A stretch of DNA of 64,000 bases from Kamptonema formosum PCC 6407 (GTDB lineage: Bacteria > Cyanobacteriota > Cyanobacteriia > Cyanobacteriales > Microcoleaceae). The stretch is from assembly GCF_000332155.1 (NCBI RefSeq), contig NZ_KB235904.1:2339813-2403812 (forward strand), written 5' to 3'. Position numbers and translations under genes: made by a program. The notes beneath the pieces are model-generated. The model was not told the origin of the DNA and made no database searches. It saw only the letters and a program-made list of their open reading frames with translations. Each line of letters begins with the position of its first letter. The first letter of the stretch is position 1. Shown here piece by piece: positions 35,582 to 44,902 of this stretch.

Positions 35582-36402
35582 TAAATTTGGCGGCGAGGAA
35601 GAGAGGTTTTTTCTGCTAATTCTCGACTGGCCTGAGATTTCGTCACACCCTGACCGATTAACTCTTGCAACTGGGCCTTAATCTCCTCTTCCGACAATAT
35701 GGGCACTACCGCTGAATCACCCGCGATAACTATGGTAAACTCACCTTGGGGCTCGCGAGTAGCGTAATGTGCGATCGCATTTTCAACCGTACCCCGCCAA
35801 AATTCCTCATACAATTTAGTTAACTCCCTAGCTAAAACTACCCCCCTATCCATACCCAAAAAATTACCCAAATCTGCCAAAGTTTGGCGCAAACGGTGGG
35901 GAGATTCATATAAAATTATTGTCCGAGATTCGCTTTGCAAAGCTTCCAAACTCCGCCGCCTTTCCTTACCTTTCGCCGCTAAAAAACCTTCAAACACAAA
36001 TCTATCTGTAGGCAATCCCGAACCACTTAAAGCTACAATACAAGCACAAGCACCAGGAATGGGAATTATCGGAATATTAGCATCCGCAGAAGCTTTAACA
36101 AGTTCGTATCCCGGATCGGAAATTCCCGGCATTCCCGCATCAGTCACCAACGCAATTGTCTGGCCTGTAACTAACTTATCAATTAATTCTGGAAGTCGCT
36201 GATGTCGATTATGTTCGTGGTAACTAATTTGAGGAGTTTTAATCTGAAAATGATGTAAAAGTTTACCCGTATGCCGCGTATCTTCTGCCGCAATCAAATC
36301 GACTTCTTGCAAAATTCGCAAGGCCCGAAAAGTCATATCTTCCAAGTTGCCAATCGGCGTGGCCACAATGTAAAGTATTCCTAGCTTTGAATCTACCTGC
36401 AT
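35548..36402 (-). CDS. rsmI: 16S rRNA (cytidine(1402)-2'-O)-methyltransferase
   Basis: 284 residues of the tetrapyrrole-methylase fold. RsmI methylates the ribose of C1402 in 16S rRNA, at the P site. Motifs are GILYIVATPIGNLEDMTFRAL, AAEDTRHTGKLLHHF, TDAGMPGISDPGYELVKA, PGACACIVALSGSGLPTDRF and the ESPHRLRQTLADL helix. Cytoplasmic. Its 3' end overlaps the truncated parD, suggesting a recombination event just downstream. Confidence 0.97.
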   Translation of the reverse strand: MQVDSKLGILYIVATPIGNLEDMTFRALRILQEVDLIAAEDTRHTGKLLHHFQIKTPQISYHEHNRHQRLPELIDKLVTGQTIALVTDAGMPGISDPGYELVKASADANIPIIPIPGACACIVALSGSGLPTDRFVFEGFLAAKGKERRRSLEALQSESRTIILYESPHRLRQTLADLGNFLGMDRGVVLARELTKLYEEFWRGTVENAIAHYATREPQGEFTIVIAGDSAVVPILSEEEIKAQLQELIGQGVTKSQASRELAEKTSLPRRQIYQLALTIVDGE

Positions 36403-36510
36403 CTTTGTTACTTCGTAATTTTAGGACTTACGGACTATCGGCTAAAAACAAAGGGTTGCGATTACTTCGCTGGGCTCGTAATGACAAAAATACGTTTAGG
36501 AGTTACACAT

Positions 36511-36585
36511 GGGACTCCAGAAACCGGGTTTTTGAGAGAATCTGCGGGTAACAATGAAGTATTTTCGTCAAAAAATCCGGTTTCT
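36511..36585. repeat. Palindromic interspersed repeat, AGAAACCGGGTTTTT family
   Basis: Arms CAGAAACCGGGTTTTTGA and TCAAAAAATCCGGTTTCT around a loop with GAAGTATTTTCG. It is flanked by TTTGGTTGGGTGCGTAAATCC, which matches the outer end of the copy at 27074-27192. Confidence 0.9.
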
Positions 36586-36660
36586 TTGGTTGGGTGCGTA
36601 AATCCTGACTATGATTTTGCATAAGTCCTATTGCTAACAAAAATCATCTTCAGCAAACCA

Positions 36661-37539
36661 ATGGCTAAAAAAGGATTATTTATAGGATTAGTAACCTTAG
36701 ACTTCGCCTATTTAGTCACAGATTACCCCAGCCAAAATCAGAAAGTAGTCGCTAATGACTACACCGCTACTGCTGGTGGCCCCGCTACTAATGCCGCAGT
36801 GACATTTAGCTACTTAGGCAATCAATCCAACTTGTTAGGAGTAATCGGTTGCCATCCCATAACTCAGCTAATTAAAGCTGATTTAGGAGAATTCCATATT
36901 AACCTCATAGATTTAGACCCGACGCGCCCAGAATCACCACCCGTTTCCTCTATTATTATCACTCAAAGTACAGCAGATCGCGCAGTAATTTCTATCAACG
37001 CTACCAAATCTCAATCTCGCCAAAATATCAACTCAGATATTTTAAAAGCAATTGATATCATCCTCATTGATGGCCACCAAATGGCAGCCAGCAAAGAAAT
37101 TGCTCAAATTGCTAAATCTAACAATATTCCTATTGTAGTTGATGCTGGCAGTTGGAAAGCTGGATTTGAAGAAATATTACCTTTAGTTGATTATACTATT
37201 TGTTCTGGTAATTTTTATCCGCCCAACTGCCACAATAGCAAAGAAGTATTTACTTACTTGTCAGCAATAGGAATTCCCCACATCGCCATCACTTGCGGAG
37301 AAAAACCAATTCAATACCTCAGCGGCGGTATAAGTGGCATAATAGAAGTGCCTCAAATCAATCCTGTCGATACCTTGGGTGCAGGAGACATTTTTCACGG
37401 TGCTTTCTGCCACTATATTTTACAAGCAAATTTTATAGAGGCCTTAGCGGCGGCAGCCAAGGTAGCATCTCATTCTTGCCAATTCTTCGGTACTCGCCGC
37501 TGGATAGAGAATAGACCTATTGCCAAAATTACGCTATAA
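36661..37539 (+). CDS. PfkB-family carbohydrate kinase
   Basis: 292 residues from the ATG at 36661 (MAKKGLFIGLVTLDFAYLV); ten extra upstream codons were rejected as not family-like. Ribokinase-type fold: the N-terminal GGPATNAAVTFSYLG substrate segment and the C-terminal DTLGAGDIFHGAFCH motif with the catalytic Asp of GAGD. Substrate could be a sugar, nucleoside or sugar phosphate; it cannot be told from sequence alone. No sugar-metabolism genes are adjacent. Confidence 0.9.
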   Translation: MAKKGLFIGLVTLDFAYLVTDYPSQNQKVVANDYTATAGGPATNAAVTFSYLGNQSNLLGVIGCHPITQLIKADLGEFHINLIDLDPTRPESPPVSSIIITQSTADRAVISINATKSQSRQNINSDILKAIDIILIDGHQMAASKEIAQIAKSNNIPIVVDAGSWKAGFEEILPLVDYTICSGNFYPPNCHNSKEVFTYLSAIGIPHIAITCGEKPIQYLSGGISGIIEVPQINPVDTLGAGDIFHGAFCHYILQANFIEALAAAAKVASHSCQFFGTRRWIENRPIAKITL

Positions 37540-37678
37540 ATAATAGGACTTCTAACTTTGAGTCATTTTATCCTGGTCAATAACTAAATCCTTCTGACTT
37601 TATAGATAGCTAAATCCTTCTACCTTTATAGATAACTAAACCCTTCTGCTTTCTACTCTCTACCTTTTGCCTTTTATT

Positions 37679-37802
37679 TACAGCAACCGCCACGATACGT
37701 TAGGACACTCACTCATGGCCCAAACTATTGACTCTCTTCCCCTTCTTTCCCTAGCCCCTAGCCCCTAGCCCCTAGCCCCCAACCGCCTTGGCGGTTGCTA
37801 TA
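37679..37802. repeat. MITE-like repeat with GCAACCGC ends (copy 3)
   Basis: From ACAGCAACCGCC to GGCGGTTGCTATA. It contains CTCATGGCCCAAACTATTGA and four CCCCTAG heptamers, as in copy 1 at 20081-20221. It lies 24 nt upstream of the adenylate cyclase start. Confidence 0.88.
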
Positions 37803-37825
37803 CAAGCCAGTTTAGGTAACAACAG

Positions 37826-40564
37826 ATGCTATTAAAAGCTCTGACTCGTCGGATTGCTAAGGGTTCTCAAAAGATACCGTTGCGCCTCGTTTTGGTAGTG
37901 CCATTTGTGCTACAAATTTTCGGTACTGTTGGGTTAACTGGATACATCTCGTTACGGAATGGACAAATAGCTGTTAACGATGTTGCTCAGCAATTGCAGG
38001 TAGAAATAGGTGTTCGCATTGAACAAATGCTTACTCATTACCTACAATTACCGATCGTTATCAATCGAATCAATGTTAATGCTATGAAGTTGAATCAGTT
38101 AAATACAAAAGATACTTCTAGCATGACTCGTCATTTTTGGAACCAAAGATTGTTATTTGATTCAGTGAAAATATCTGCTATCTATTTTGGTAGTAATGAA
38201 GGAGAATTTTTTGGTCTAGGATGGCAAGATAATCAAAGTTGGCAAATTGGCAGGTCGGGAAAACAAACTAAAAGCAGATTCCACAGCTATGCTATTGATA
38301 ATGAAGGTAATCCTACAACTTTATTAGAAGTTGGAAATGTTTACGATCCTAGACGGCGACCTTGGTATAAAAAAGCAGTAGCAGTTGGCAAATCAGTCTG
38401 GAGTGAAATTTACATTGATTTCAAAGAACCTCGGCTAAAAATTACTCTAGCACAACCCATTTATAATAATCTAGGCAAACTGGGAGGAGTAGTCGGTGTT
38501 GATTTTATTCTCTCTGATATTCAAGACTTTCTCAAAAGCATAAAAATTGGCAAAACTGGACATACTTTTATTATAGAGCGTTCGGGACTACTTGTCGCTT
38601 CTTCTACAGATCAACAACTATTTACTAGAGATAAAAATGGCAAAATCAAAGAGCGCATTCAGGCGAAAGATAGCTCGACACTTGTGATTAAAGCTACGGC
38701 GGAATACTTAAATAGTCAAAAGGAAAAATTGACTAAAATTAATAGCGTTCAACATTTCATTTTTGAGATAGATGGAACTAAACAATTTCTCCAAGTAACT
38801 CCCCTCAAAGATGCACGCGGAATTGACTGGTTAATTATAATTGTAGTTCCAGAATCCGATTTCATGGAGCAAATTCATGCTAACACCCGCACTACAATCT
38901 GGCTGTGTTTGGGGGCATTAATTGTAGCTACGGCTTTGGGAATTTTTACTGCTCATTGGATAACTGCCCCCATTTTGAGATTAAGTGAAGCAACTCAAGC
39001 TTTAGCTAAGGGAGAATTAGACAGAAAAGTTAAAGAAAAAGGTACGAGAGAACTCAAGGTTCTTGCTAGTAGTTTTAACCAAATGGCACATCAGTTGAAA
39101 AAAACTTTTGCTACTTTAGAAAAGACAAATGAAATATTAGAAGCCAAAGTAAAAAAGCGCACAGCAGCACTAACTGAGAGCGAACTTCAAAATCGAGCCA
39201 TCCTCGCCGCCATACCAGATTTAATGATTAGACTCAGCAAAGAAGGTGTCTATTTAGAATTTATCCCCTCTAAAGATTCAGAAGCAATATTGCTGGTAAA
39301 TAACGATCGGATTGGCAAGCATATTTCGGAAGTATTACCACCAGATATAGCCGAGCTTCAATTACAATATATAAACAGAACAATTGCCACTGGTGAAACC
39401 CAAATTTATGAGCATCAATTTTGGAGTGGCGGTCAACTTTGCGAACAAGAAGTCCGAATTGTTGTCAGCCGTACAAATGAAGTTTTACTAATTGTTCGCG
39501 ATATTACTGAGCGCAAACGTTTGGAAAGAGAATTGTCACAAACCAGTAGATTTCTTAATAGTATTGTGGAAAATATTCCTTTAGCTTTGTTTGTCAAAGA
39601 CGTGAAAGATGACTTCCGTTATGTACTTTGGAACCGGGCTGCTGAGAAAGTTTACTCAATCCCTCGCAACCAAGTAATCGGGCACACTATTTACAATTTT
39701 ATGAACATAGAAATTGCGGCTTCCGTACAGTCAGAACACCAAACAATCATTGAAGGAGGTAAATTAATTGTAGATGAGGAGATATTTAATAGTAAATTCA
39801 AGGGTAATATTTGGCAGCGAATCATGAAACTGCCATTAATTAACGAGCAAGGAGAAGTAACGCACTTAATGTATATTGCCGAAGATATCACGGAGCGCAA
39901 ACAGGCAGAGGAAGCGCTACGAATAGCACAAGAACAATCAGAGCGTTTATTATTAAATATTTTGCCTAAAACCATAGCGGATAAACTTAAACAAAACCAG
40001 AGTGCCATCGCTGAACAATTTGAGGAAGCGACAATTCTATTTGCTGATATTGTTGGTTTTACTCCGCTTTCTGCGAGGACACCCCCAATAGAATTAGTGA
40101 GTTTACTCAATCATATTTTTTCCACCTTTGACGAATTAGCTGAACTGCACGGTTTGGAGAAAATTAAAACTATTGGTGATGCCTATATGGTAGCAGGAGG
40201 TTTGCCAGTGCCGATGGAATTTCACGCCGAAGCCGTCGCTCAAATGGCTTTAGATATGCAAACTGCAATCGCTCGTTTTCAAGCTGAAAAGGGTCAGCCA
40301 TTCCAAATTCGCATCGGCATTAATACTGGTGCTGTTGTCGCTGGTGTAATTGGCATCAAAAAATTTATTTACGATCTCTGGGGAAATACAGTAAATATTG
40401 CTAGCCGAATGGAATCTCAGGGAATTCCAGGGCGTATTCAAGTTACAAATGCTACTTATAAGCGTTTAAAGGATAAGTATTTATTTGAAGAGCGAGGTGC
40501 GATTGCGATTAAAGGGAAAGGGGAAATGATCACCTATTGGCTTACAGGCAAAAAAGTTGACTAA
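37826..40564 (+). CDS. Membrane adenylate cyclase with Cache, HAMP and two PAS domains
   Basis: 912 residues. TM1 is near 20-42. An extracytoplasmic dCache-type sensor spans about 45-350 (DPRRRPWYKKAV is the typical motif). TM2 is near 355-378, HAMP about 379-430 (APILRLSEATQALAKGELD), PAS domain 1 about 455-575 and PAS domain 2 about 580-700. A class III cyclase follows from about 730. Cyclase motifs are ILFADIVGFTPLS (metal Asp), EKIKTIGDAYMVAGG (Lys for adenine) and YDLWGNTVNIASRM (Asp plus the Asn/Arg transition-state pair). The Lys/Asp combination predicts ATP rather than GTP. It presumably converts a periplasmic signal into cAMP. Confidence 0.95.
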   Translation: MLLKALTRRIAKGSQKIPLRLVLVVPFVLQIFGTVGLTGYISLRNGQIAVNDVAQQLQVEIGVRIEQMLTHYLQLPIVINRINVNAMKLNQLNTKDTSSMTRHFWNQRLLFDSVKISAIYFGSNEGEFFGLGWQDNQSWQIGRSGKQTKSRFHSYAIDNEGNPTTLLEVGNVYDPRRRPWYKKAVAVGKSVWSEIYIDFKEPRLKITLAQPIYNNLGKLGGVVGVDFILSDIQDFLKSIKIGKTGHTFIIERSGLLVASSTDQQLFTRDKNGKIKERIQAKDSSTLVIKATAEYLNSQKEKLTKINSVQHFIFEIDGTKQFLQVTPLKDARGIDWLIIIVVPESDFMEQIHANTRTTIWLCLGALIVATALGIFTAHWITAPILRLSEATQALAKGELDRKVKEKGTRELKVLASSFNQMAHQLKKTFATLEKTNEILEAKVKKRTAALTESELQNRAILAAIPDLMIRLSKEGVYLEFIPSKDSEAILLVNNDRIGKHISEVLPPDIAELQLQYINRTIATGETQIYEHQFWSGGQLCEQEVRIVVSRTNEVLLIVRDITERKRLERELSQTSRFLNSIVENIPLALFVKDVKDDFRYVLWNRAAEKVYSIPRNQVIGHTIYNFMNIEIAASVQSEHQTIIEGGKLIVDEEIFNSKFKGNIWQRIMKLPLINEQGEVTHLMYIAEDITERKQAEEALRIAQEQSERLLLNILPKTIADKLKQNQSAIAEQFEEATILFADIVGFTPLSARTPPIELVSLLNHIFSTFDELAELHGLEKIKTIGDAYMVAGGLPVPMEFHAEAVAQMALDMQTAIARFQAEKGQPFQIRIGINTGAVVAGVIGIKKFIYDLWGNTVNIASRMESQGIPGRIQVTNATYKRLKDKYLFEERGAIAIKGKGEMITYWLTGKKVD

Positions 40565-40643
40565 TTTAGGTAAAATTATCCGGTTTTAATAGTTTCCTGC
40601 TTGAAATATTTTTTAGACCATCATTGAAAAATAGATAATATTT

Positions 40644-41768
40644 ATGCCTGAATCCAAACCCGTGAATATTACTCTCCCTCCTTTACGGATTACTCTGACA
40701 GATGAGCAACAGGTTACTCTGGAATGGCTGACGCAAAATTTGGCAAATTTGGCAGCGGAAACTAAAAAAGAAATTCCCGATAATTTAAGGCGATGGATGG
40801 CAATTAAGAAGTTGCTGAAAGAGCCAGATGATGCCATTATTCAAATGCTGGTTAAAATGGGTATCGATCCCAATTTGGCAACAGAAGAAGTCAGAGTAAT
40901 TGCTGCTCATCCTTACTTCCAACTCTGTACCAATTTTGTGCAGTTATTGCAGAAAATGGAATCCCAGTTACAAATTCAGACTCAACTAGCCGCGCTTTCT
41001 TCTAAGTTTGGCACAATTGAACGCAAAAGCAATCTTTCCAGAGCCGAGTTTTTAGAGAATTACTACGCTACAAATACTCCAGTTATTCTCACAAATGCTA
41101 TGAGTAATTGGCCGGCGATGCGGCTGTGGACTCCGAATTATCTGGGACATAAGTATGGTCATGCAACAGTTGAAATTCAGGCTAACCGCCAGTCTGACCC
41201 GGAATATGAAATTAATTTAGAAAAACATAAGCAAACAGTTTTGTTTGGCAAATATGTCGATATGGTTGTCAGTAGCGGTGAAAGTAATGATTATTACATG
41301 GTTGCTAATAACCAAAATCTAGAGCGGGAAGAATTTAAAACTTTGTTTAATGATATCGAAATCTTCCCTGAATATTTGAACCCCGCAGATACAAGCGGGA
41401 GAGTATTTTTCTGGTTCGGCCCTGCGGGTACGATTACGCCGCTACACCATGACCCAGTTAATTTAATTTTGGCTCAGGTTTTAGGACGCAAGCGGGTGAG
41501 GATGATTTCACCGGAGCAAACGCCTTTGATGTACAATCATGTAGGGGTATTTAGCAAGGTAGATGGTGAAAATCCTGACTTGGAAAAATATCCGCTCTAC
41601 AGAAATGTTAAAATTTTAGAGTTCATTTTGGAACCGGGAGAAGCGATTTTTATTCCTGTTGGTTGGTGGCATCATGTTAAGTCGTTAGATATCAGTATTT
41701 CAGTTTCGTTTACTAACTTTGTATTTCCCAATTATTATGAGTGGAAATATCCTCAAGTTCAGTGGTAA
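40644..41768 (+). CDS. JmjC/cupin-like dioxygenase-type protein
   Basis: 374 residues. An N-terminal helical region (PLRITLTDEQQVTLEWLTQN, about 1-115) precedes a cupin_8/JmjC-like fold at about 130-370. Metal-site candidates are TPLHHDPVNLILAQ (HxD) and the later His in PVGWWHHVKSLD. Further markers are NTPVILTNAMSNWPAM, FFWFGPAGTITPL and VLGRKRVRMISPEQ. Relatives include 2-oxoglutarate-dependent protein hydroxylases such as FIH-like enzymes. The role in cyanobacteria is unknown; the helical N-terminus may bind a partner. About 80 nt downstream of the adenylate cyclase, same direction. Confidence 0.9.
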   Translation: MPESKPVNITLPPLRITLTDEQQVTLEWLTQNLANLAAETKKEIPDNLRRWMAIKKLLKEPDDAIIQMLVKMGIDPNLATEEVRVIAAHPYFQLCTNFVQLLQKMESQLQIQTQLAALSSKFGTIERKSNLSRAEFLENYYATNTPVILTNAMSNWPAMRLWTPNYLGHKYGHATVEIQANRQSDPEYEINLEKHKQTVLFGKYVDMVVSSGESNDYYMVANNQNLEREEFKTLFNDIEIFPEYLNPADTSGRVFFWFGPAGTITPLHHDPVNLILAQVLGRKRVRMISPEQTPLMYNHVGVFSKVDGENPDLEKYPLYRNVKILEFILEPGEAIFIPVGWWHHVKSLDISISVSFTNFVFPNYYEWKYPQVQW

Positions 41769-41783
41769 TTGTTAGTGGTAAAG

Positions 41784-41965
41784 GGGCTAGGGGCTAGGGG
41801 CTAGGGGCTAGGGGCTAGGGAAAGAGGAAGAGAGGGGGAAGATAGGGAGGATGGGGGAGATGGGTAATTAGCCATTAGCCATTAGCCATTAGCCATTACC
41901 AATTACCAATTACCAATTACCAATTACCAATTACCAATTACCAATTACCAATTACCAATTACCAA
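41784..41965. repeat. Heptamer tandem repeats (GGGGCTA, then CCATTAG and CCAATTA)
   Basis: Four to five GGGGCTA units (41784-41820), a G-rich linker, then CCATTAG units and about twelve CCAATTA units up to 41965. It is the longest heptamer array in the window, upstream of the CysQ-like gene. Confidence 0.92.
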
Positions 41966-42017
41966 AATATGATATTATTAATTTTGCGTTTACCTACTTA
42001 AGACAGGACTTTTTGTA

Positions 42018-42890
42018 ATGAAAACATTAGAAGAACTTAGCACGATCGCACGTTCGGTCGGCTGGGGTGCAGCAGATATATTACAATCATATTATCGGGG
42101 CGGTTCGAGGGCTGAAAACCTTAATATTCAAGAAAAAAGTGATGGGCCAGTTACCGCCGCAGATATTGCTGTTAATGCCTATATCTTGGAGCAATTGCAA
42201 ACCGTTTTAGATGATCGAGAATTTGGTTATCTCAGCGAAGAAACTTACAAATTCCATTTAGCAGAACACGGTCAAGCTCCTTTACCCCAGCGTTGGGTTT
42301 GGATTATTGACCCTCTTGATGGTACTCGCGATTTTATTGACCGCACGGGCGAATATGCAGTACATATTGCTTTAGTTTACGACGGTAGACCAGTCTTAGC
42401 AGTTGTAGCTTGGCCGGAAGCTCAAAAACTTTATTCAGCTATTAAGGGCGGCGGTGCTTTTGTCGAAAATCGAGACGGTTTGCCCGTACAATTGTACGTA
42501 TCTGGACGGAGTGCGATCGCAGATTTATCTCTGGTAGTCAGCCGCACTCACCGCGATGAACGCTTTGATAAATTATTACAACAATTGCCAATTCAAAATC
42601 AGCTTGCAGTCGGTAGTATTGGCTGCAAAATTGCGACTATTATCGAGCAGCGAGCTGATGTTTACGTTGCCCTTTCTGGTAAATCTGCTCCCAAAGATTG
42701 GGACTTAGCCGCCCCAGAATTAATTCTCACAGAAGCAGGCGGTCAATTGACCCATTTTGATGGCACTGCTTTGCATTATAATCAGGGGGATATCAATCAA
42801 TGGGGAGGGCTGTTAGCTACTAACAGTCTCTGTCACGGGGAGCTTTGCCATCAAGCGCAAAAACTTTTAGCAGAGATAGATAGTGACTAA
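42018..42890 (+). CDS. 3'(2'),5'-bisphosphate nucleotidase-type (CysQ-like) phosphatase
   Basis: 290 residues of the inositol-monophosphatase superfamily. Metal-binding motifs are KSDGPVTAADIAVN, LSEETYK, WIIDPLDGTRDFI (the DPxDGT signature) and APKDWDLAAPELILTEAGG. Family members hydrolyse PAP to AMP in sulfur metabolism, or inositol or fructose phosphates. The long length and the EKSDGPVT start favour the CysQ branch, although substrate specificity is an inference. Cytoplasmic; single gene flanked by repeats. Confidence 0.88.
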   Translation: MKTLEELSTIARSVGWGAADILQSYYRGGSRAENLNIQEKSDGPVTAADIAVNAYILEQLQTVLDDREFGYLSEETYKFHLAEHGQAPLPQRWVWIIDPLDGTRDFIDRTGEYAVHIALVYDGRPVLAVVAWPEAQKLYSAIKGGGAFVENRDGLPVQLYVSGRSAIADLSLVVSRTHRDERFDKLLQQLPIQNQLAVGSIGCKIATIIEQRADVYVALSGKSAPKDWDLAAPELILTEAGGQLTHFDGTALHYNQGDINQWGGLLATNSLCHGELCHQAQKLLAEIDSD

Positions 42891-42891
42891 C

Positions 42892-43045
42892 TATAGCTAG
42901 CTAGGGGCTAGAGCGAGGCTAGGATGCTGAGGAAAGAAAGAATTGGAATCAAGGGCTTTGCTGTGGATTTCGACAAGTTCACCTTCTGCTGGGCCGAAGG
43001 TTTTAGGAATTTACCATGTCCTAGCCCTCTTTGCAGTTGCTATAC
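42892..43045. repeat. MITE-like repeat with TTGCTATA end (copy 4, diverged)
   Basis: Starts CTATAGCTAGCTAGGGGCTA and ends TTTGCAGTTGCTATA. The inside is unlike copies 1 and 3, although the ends match. Confidence 0.6.
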
Positions 43046-43204
43046 CATAGTGCGATTAAGCTTACTGTGATTTCGGTCACAGGAAATACTTAAAGTTGTC
43101 ACGGGGCTAGACCTAGTAAAATCACTGAGAAGACTTCGGGTAGAACCGATAATCAGAATAGTTAGAAAGTTATTGTTGACTTGGAGTTGCTAGCAAATCT
43201 AGAT

Positions 43205-43501
43205 ATGAAAAACTTAACTGAAACCTTTGTAAATAATTCTTTGAACAGCGCAACCCCTACAGATGCAGCTATCCCAGATCCAGGGGAATGGGTGGAAGAG
43301 CATCATTTCCTAGCCAGTTTTGTTCATACCCTCACGCATTTGAAGCACGCATTTCCTGATAGTATCTTCCACGAAGATGAAGAGGACTCTGCCGAGGGGC
43401 AATTATTGATTGACGGCAATACTAGAGATTTACTGAAAGCTAACTATACTGACGATCGCTGGCAGTATTTGGAAAATTACTTATTGGCGTGGGAAGCTTA
43501 G
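43205..43501 (+). CDS. Hypothetical acidic protein
   Basis: 98 residues from the ATG at 43205. A TTG at 43181 is a possible alternative, so the start is uncertain. Motifs such as PDPGEWVEEHHFLASFVHTL, HAFPDSIFHEDEED and RWQYLENYLLAWEA look conserved. There is no signal peptide, membrane segment or recognised domain. I do not know the family. It converges on the GNAT gene with 3 nt between them. Confidence 0.6.
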   Translation: MKNLTETFVNNSLNSATPTDAAIPDPGEWVEEHHFLASFVHTLTHLKHAFPDSIFHEDEEDSAEGQLLIDGNTRDLLKANYTDDRWQYLENYLLAWEA

Positions 43502-43504
43502 AAT

Positions 43505-44050
43505 TTATCTCAGGCGTTTTGCCATGAAGATATCTGGTTTTCCAAGTCCGTTGGCATCAGGCATTACTCCGACGATCGCGAAACCCACTTTTTGATAAAA
43601 CTCGTAAGGATGGCACCGCAAATTTCTAATTTTAGCGATGTGCTCCCCAATATTCGGATAAAGATTGACATTGGAAAGGGTGGTCTGATTTTCTTCATCA
43701 TCCGTACCTACCCAGAGAGTAATTGCGCCGCGTTTTCTCACCTCCGCCTCTAAGTCATTAACTAGCGATCGCCCAATTCCTTGTCTGCGAAACCCCGCTT
43801 TCACTACTAGCGGGTGCAGTTCCCAAACATTCCCATCATATTGCTCGATCGCGCCAATCCAGCCTAAAACCGTACCGCGATCGTCAACCGCCACGCGACT
43901 GATGCGATCTACTCCTAAAGATGCTTGCACTTCTTGCAAAGCAACATCTAGATGCGGCCAAGCATTCGGCCAGAGTTCTGTTAACCATTGTGCCAACTGT
44001 TGAATAATCTCTTTGTCCGCAGCAGTCAAATTGTTAATTTTTATATCCAT
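43505..44050 (-). CDS. GNAT-family N-acetyltransferase
   Basis: 181 residues from the ATG at 44048-44050 (MDIKINNLTAADKEIIQQL); a TTG three codons upstream is less likely. The acetyl-CoA loop is visible as VVKAGFRRQGIGRSLVNDLE (RxxGxG/A). The C-terminal HPYEFYQKVGFAIVGVMPDA block is the usual end of the fold. The family fits an aminoglycoside-type or general amine acetyltransferase; specificity is not visible. Confidence 0.88.
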   Translation of the reverse strand: MDIKINNLTAADKEIIQQLAQWLTELWPNAWPHLDVALQEVQASLGVDRISRVAVDDRGTVLGWIGAIEQYDGNVWELHPLVVKAGFRRQGIGRSLVNDLEAEVRKRGAITLWVGTDDEENQTTLSNVNLYPNIGEHIAKIRNLRCHPYEFYQKVGFAIVGVMPDANGLGKPDIFMAKRLR

Positions 44051-44334
44051 TAATCCCAAATTAGATGCGATCGCCCCTTCCCTGCGGCTCCTTGACCCTT
44101 AAACTTATACAACTGAGTAAGCGATCGCCCTAACCTCCTTAAGCAGAAAGGCATCTCCTACTCTTGTCCCCTCAAAGCTCATACACCCGATTGGTCTAGC
44201 TTACCCCAAGGTTTAAGATTGTAAGGAACCAAGCAACCTCTCACAACTCAAAACTTTAAAAGCTTTCGTACCAAAGGTAACACTTTTTGCTAAACTGATA
44301 AGCTGAGAAATAATATGCACAAGGATGGCTAGGG

Positions 44335-44658
44335 ATGTCAGCAGCCGCACAAGTTACCGACTCTACCTTTAAGCAGGAAGTGCTTGAGAGCGAAGTTCCA
44401 GTTTTAGTGGACTTCTGGGCTCCCTGGTGTGGCCCCTGCCGTATGGTCGCACCTGTCGTAGATGAAATTGCCCAGCAGTATGACGGGCAGGTGAAGGTAG
44501 TTAAAGTTAATACAGACGAGAACCCCAACGTCGCCAGCCAATACGGTATCCGCAGCATTCCGACGCTGATGATATTCAAAGCCGGTCAACGGGTTGATAT
44601 GGTGGTGGGTGCAGTCCCTAAGACTACACTCTCCAACACTTTAGAAAAGTACCTTTAA
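44335..44658 (+). CDS. trxA: Thioredoxin
   Basis: 107 residues. The redox-active site is [16 protein letters not shown] (WCGPC). The core also has [26 protein letters not shown] with the cis-Pro. It reduces target disulfides in the cytosol and carries light-derived reducing power from ferredoxin-thioredoxin reductase or NTR. Canonical size with no extension. Starts with ATG at 44335. Confidence 0.98.
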   Translation: MSAAAQVTDSTFKQEVLESEVPVLVDFWAPWCGPCRMVAPVVDEIAQQYDGQVKVVKVNTDENPNVASQYGIRSIPTLMIFKAGQRVDMVVGAVPKTTLSNTLEKYL

Positions 44659-44902
44659 CTCTAAGTGCGGTCTAGTCCCCGACTGTCGCCGACGGCATAT
44701 TGGGGACAAATCGCACCGTAGAGTCGGAATTGGCGGCAGTCCTAGTCTGTACTGAGATGAAACTGATTTTGCATAAATTCCACTTCAAGCGCGGCAAATC
44801 AGTCGAGCTTAAACTTTTTATGTTTGCTTAGCGCCTCAAAATTTTGGCTTAAAGGCGCATTTTCAATAAATAGTTACAGCTCTGCTCGTTGGGAAAATTT
44901 TA

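Noticed and set aside
41874..41965. Regular short repeats, at first sight like a CRISPR array
   Set aside because: The unit is 7 nt with no unique spacers; no cas genes are near. It is a heptameric tandem repeat.
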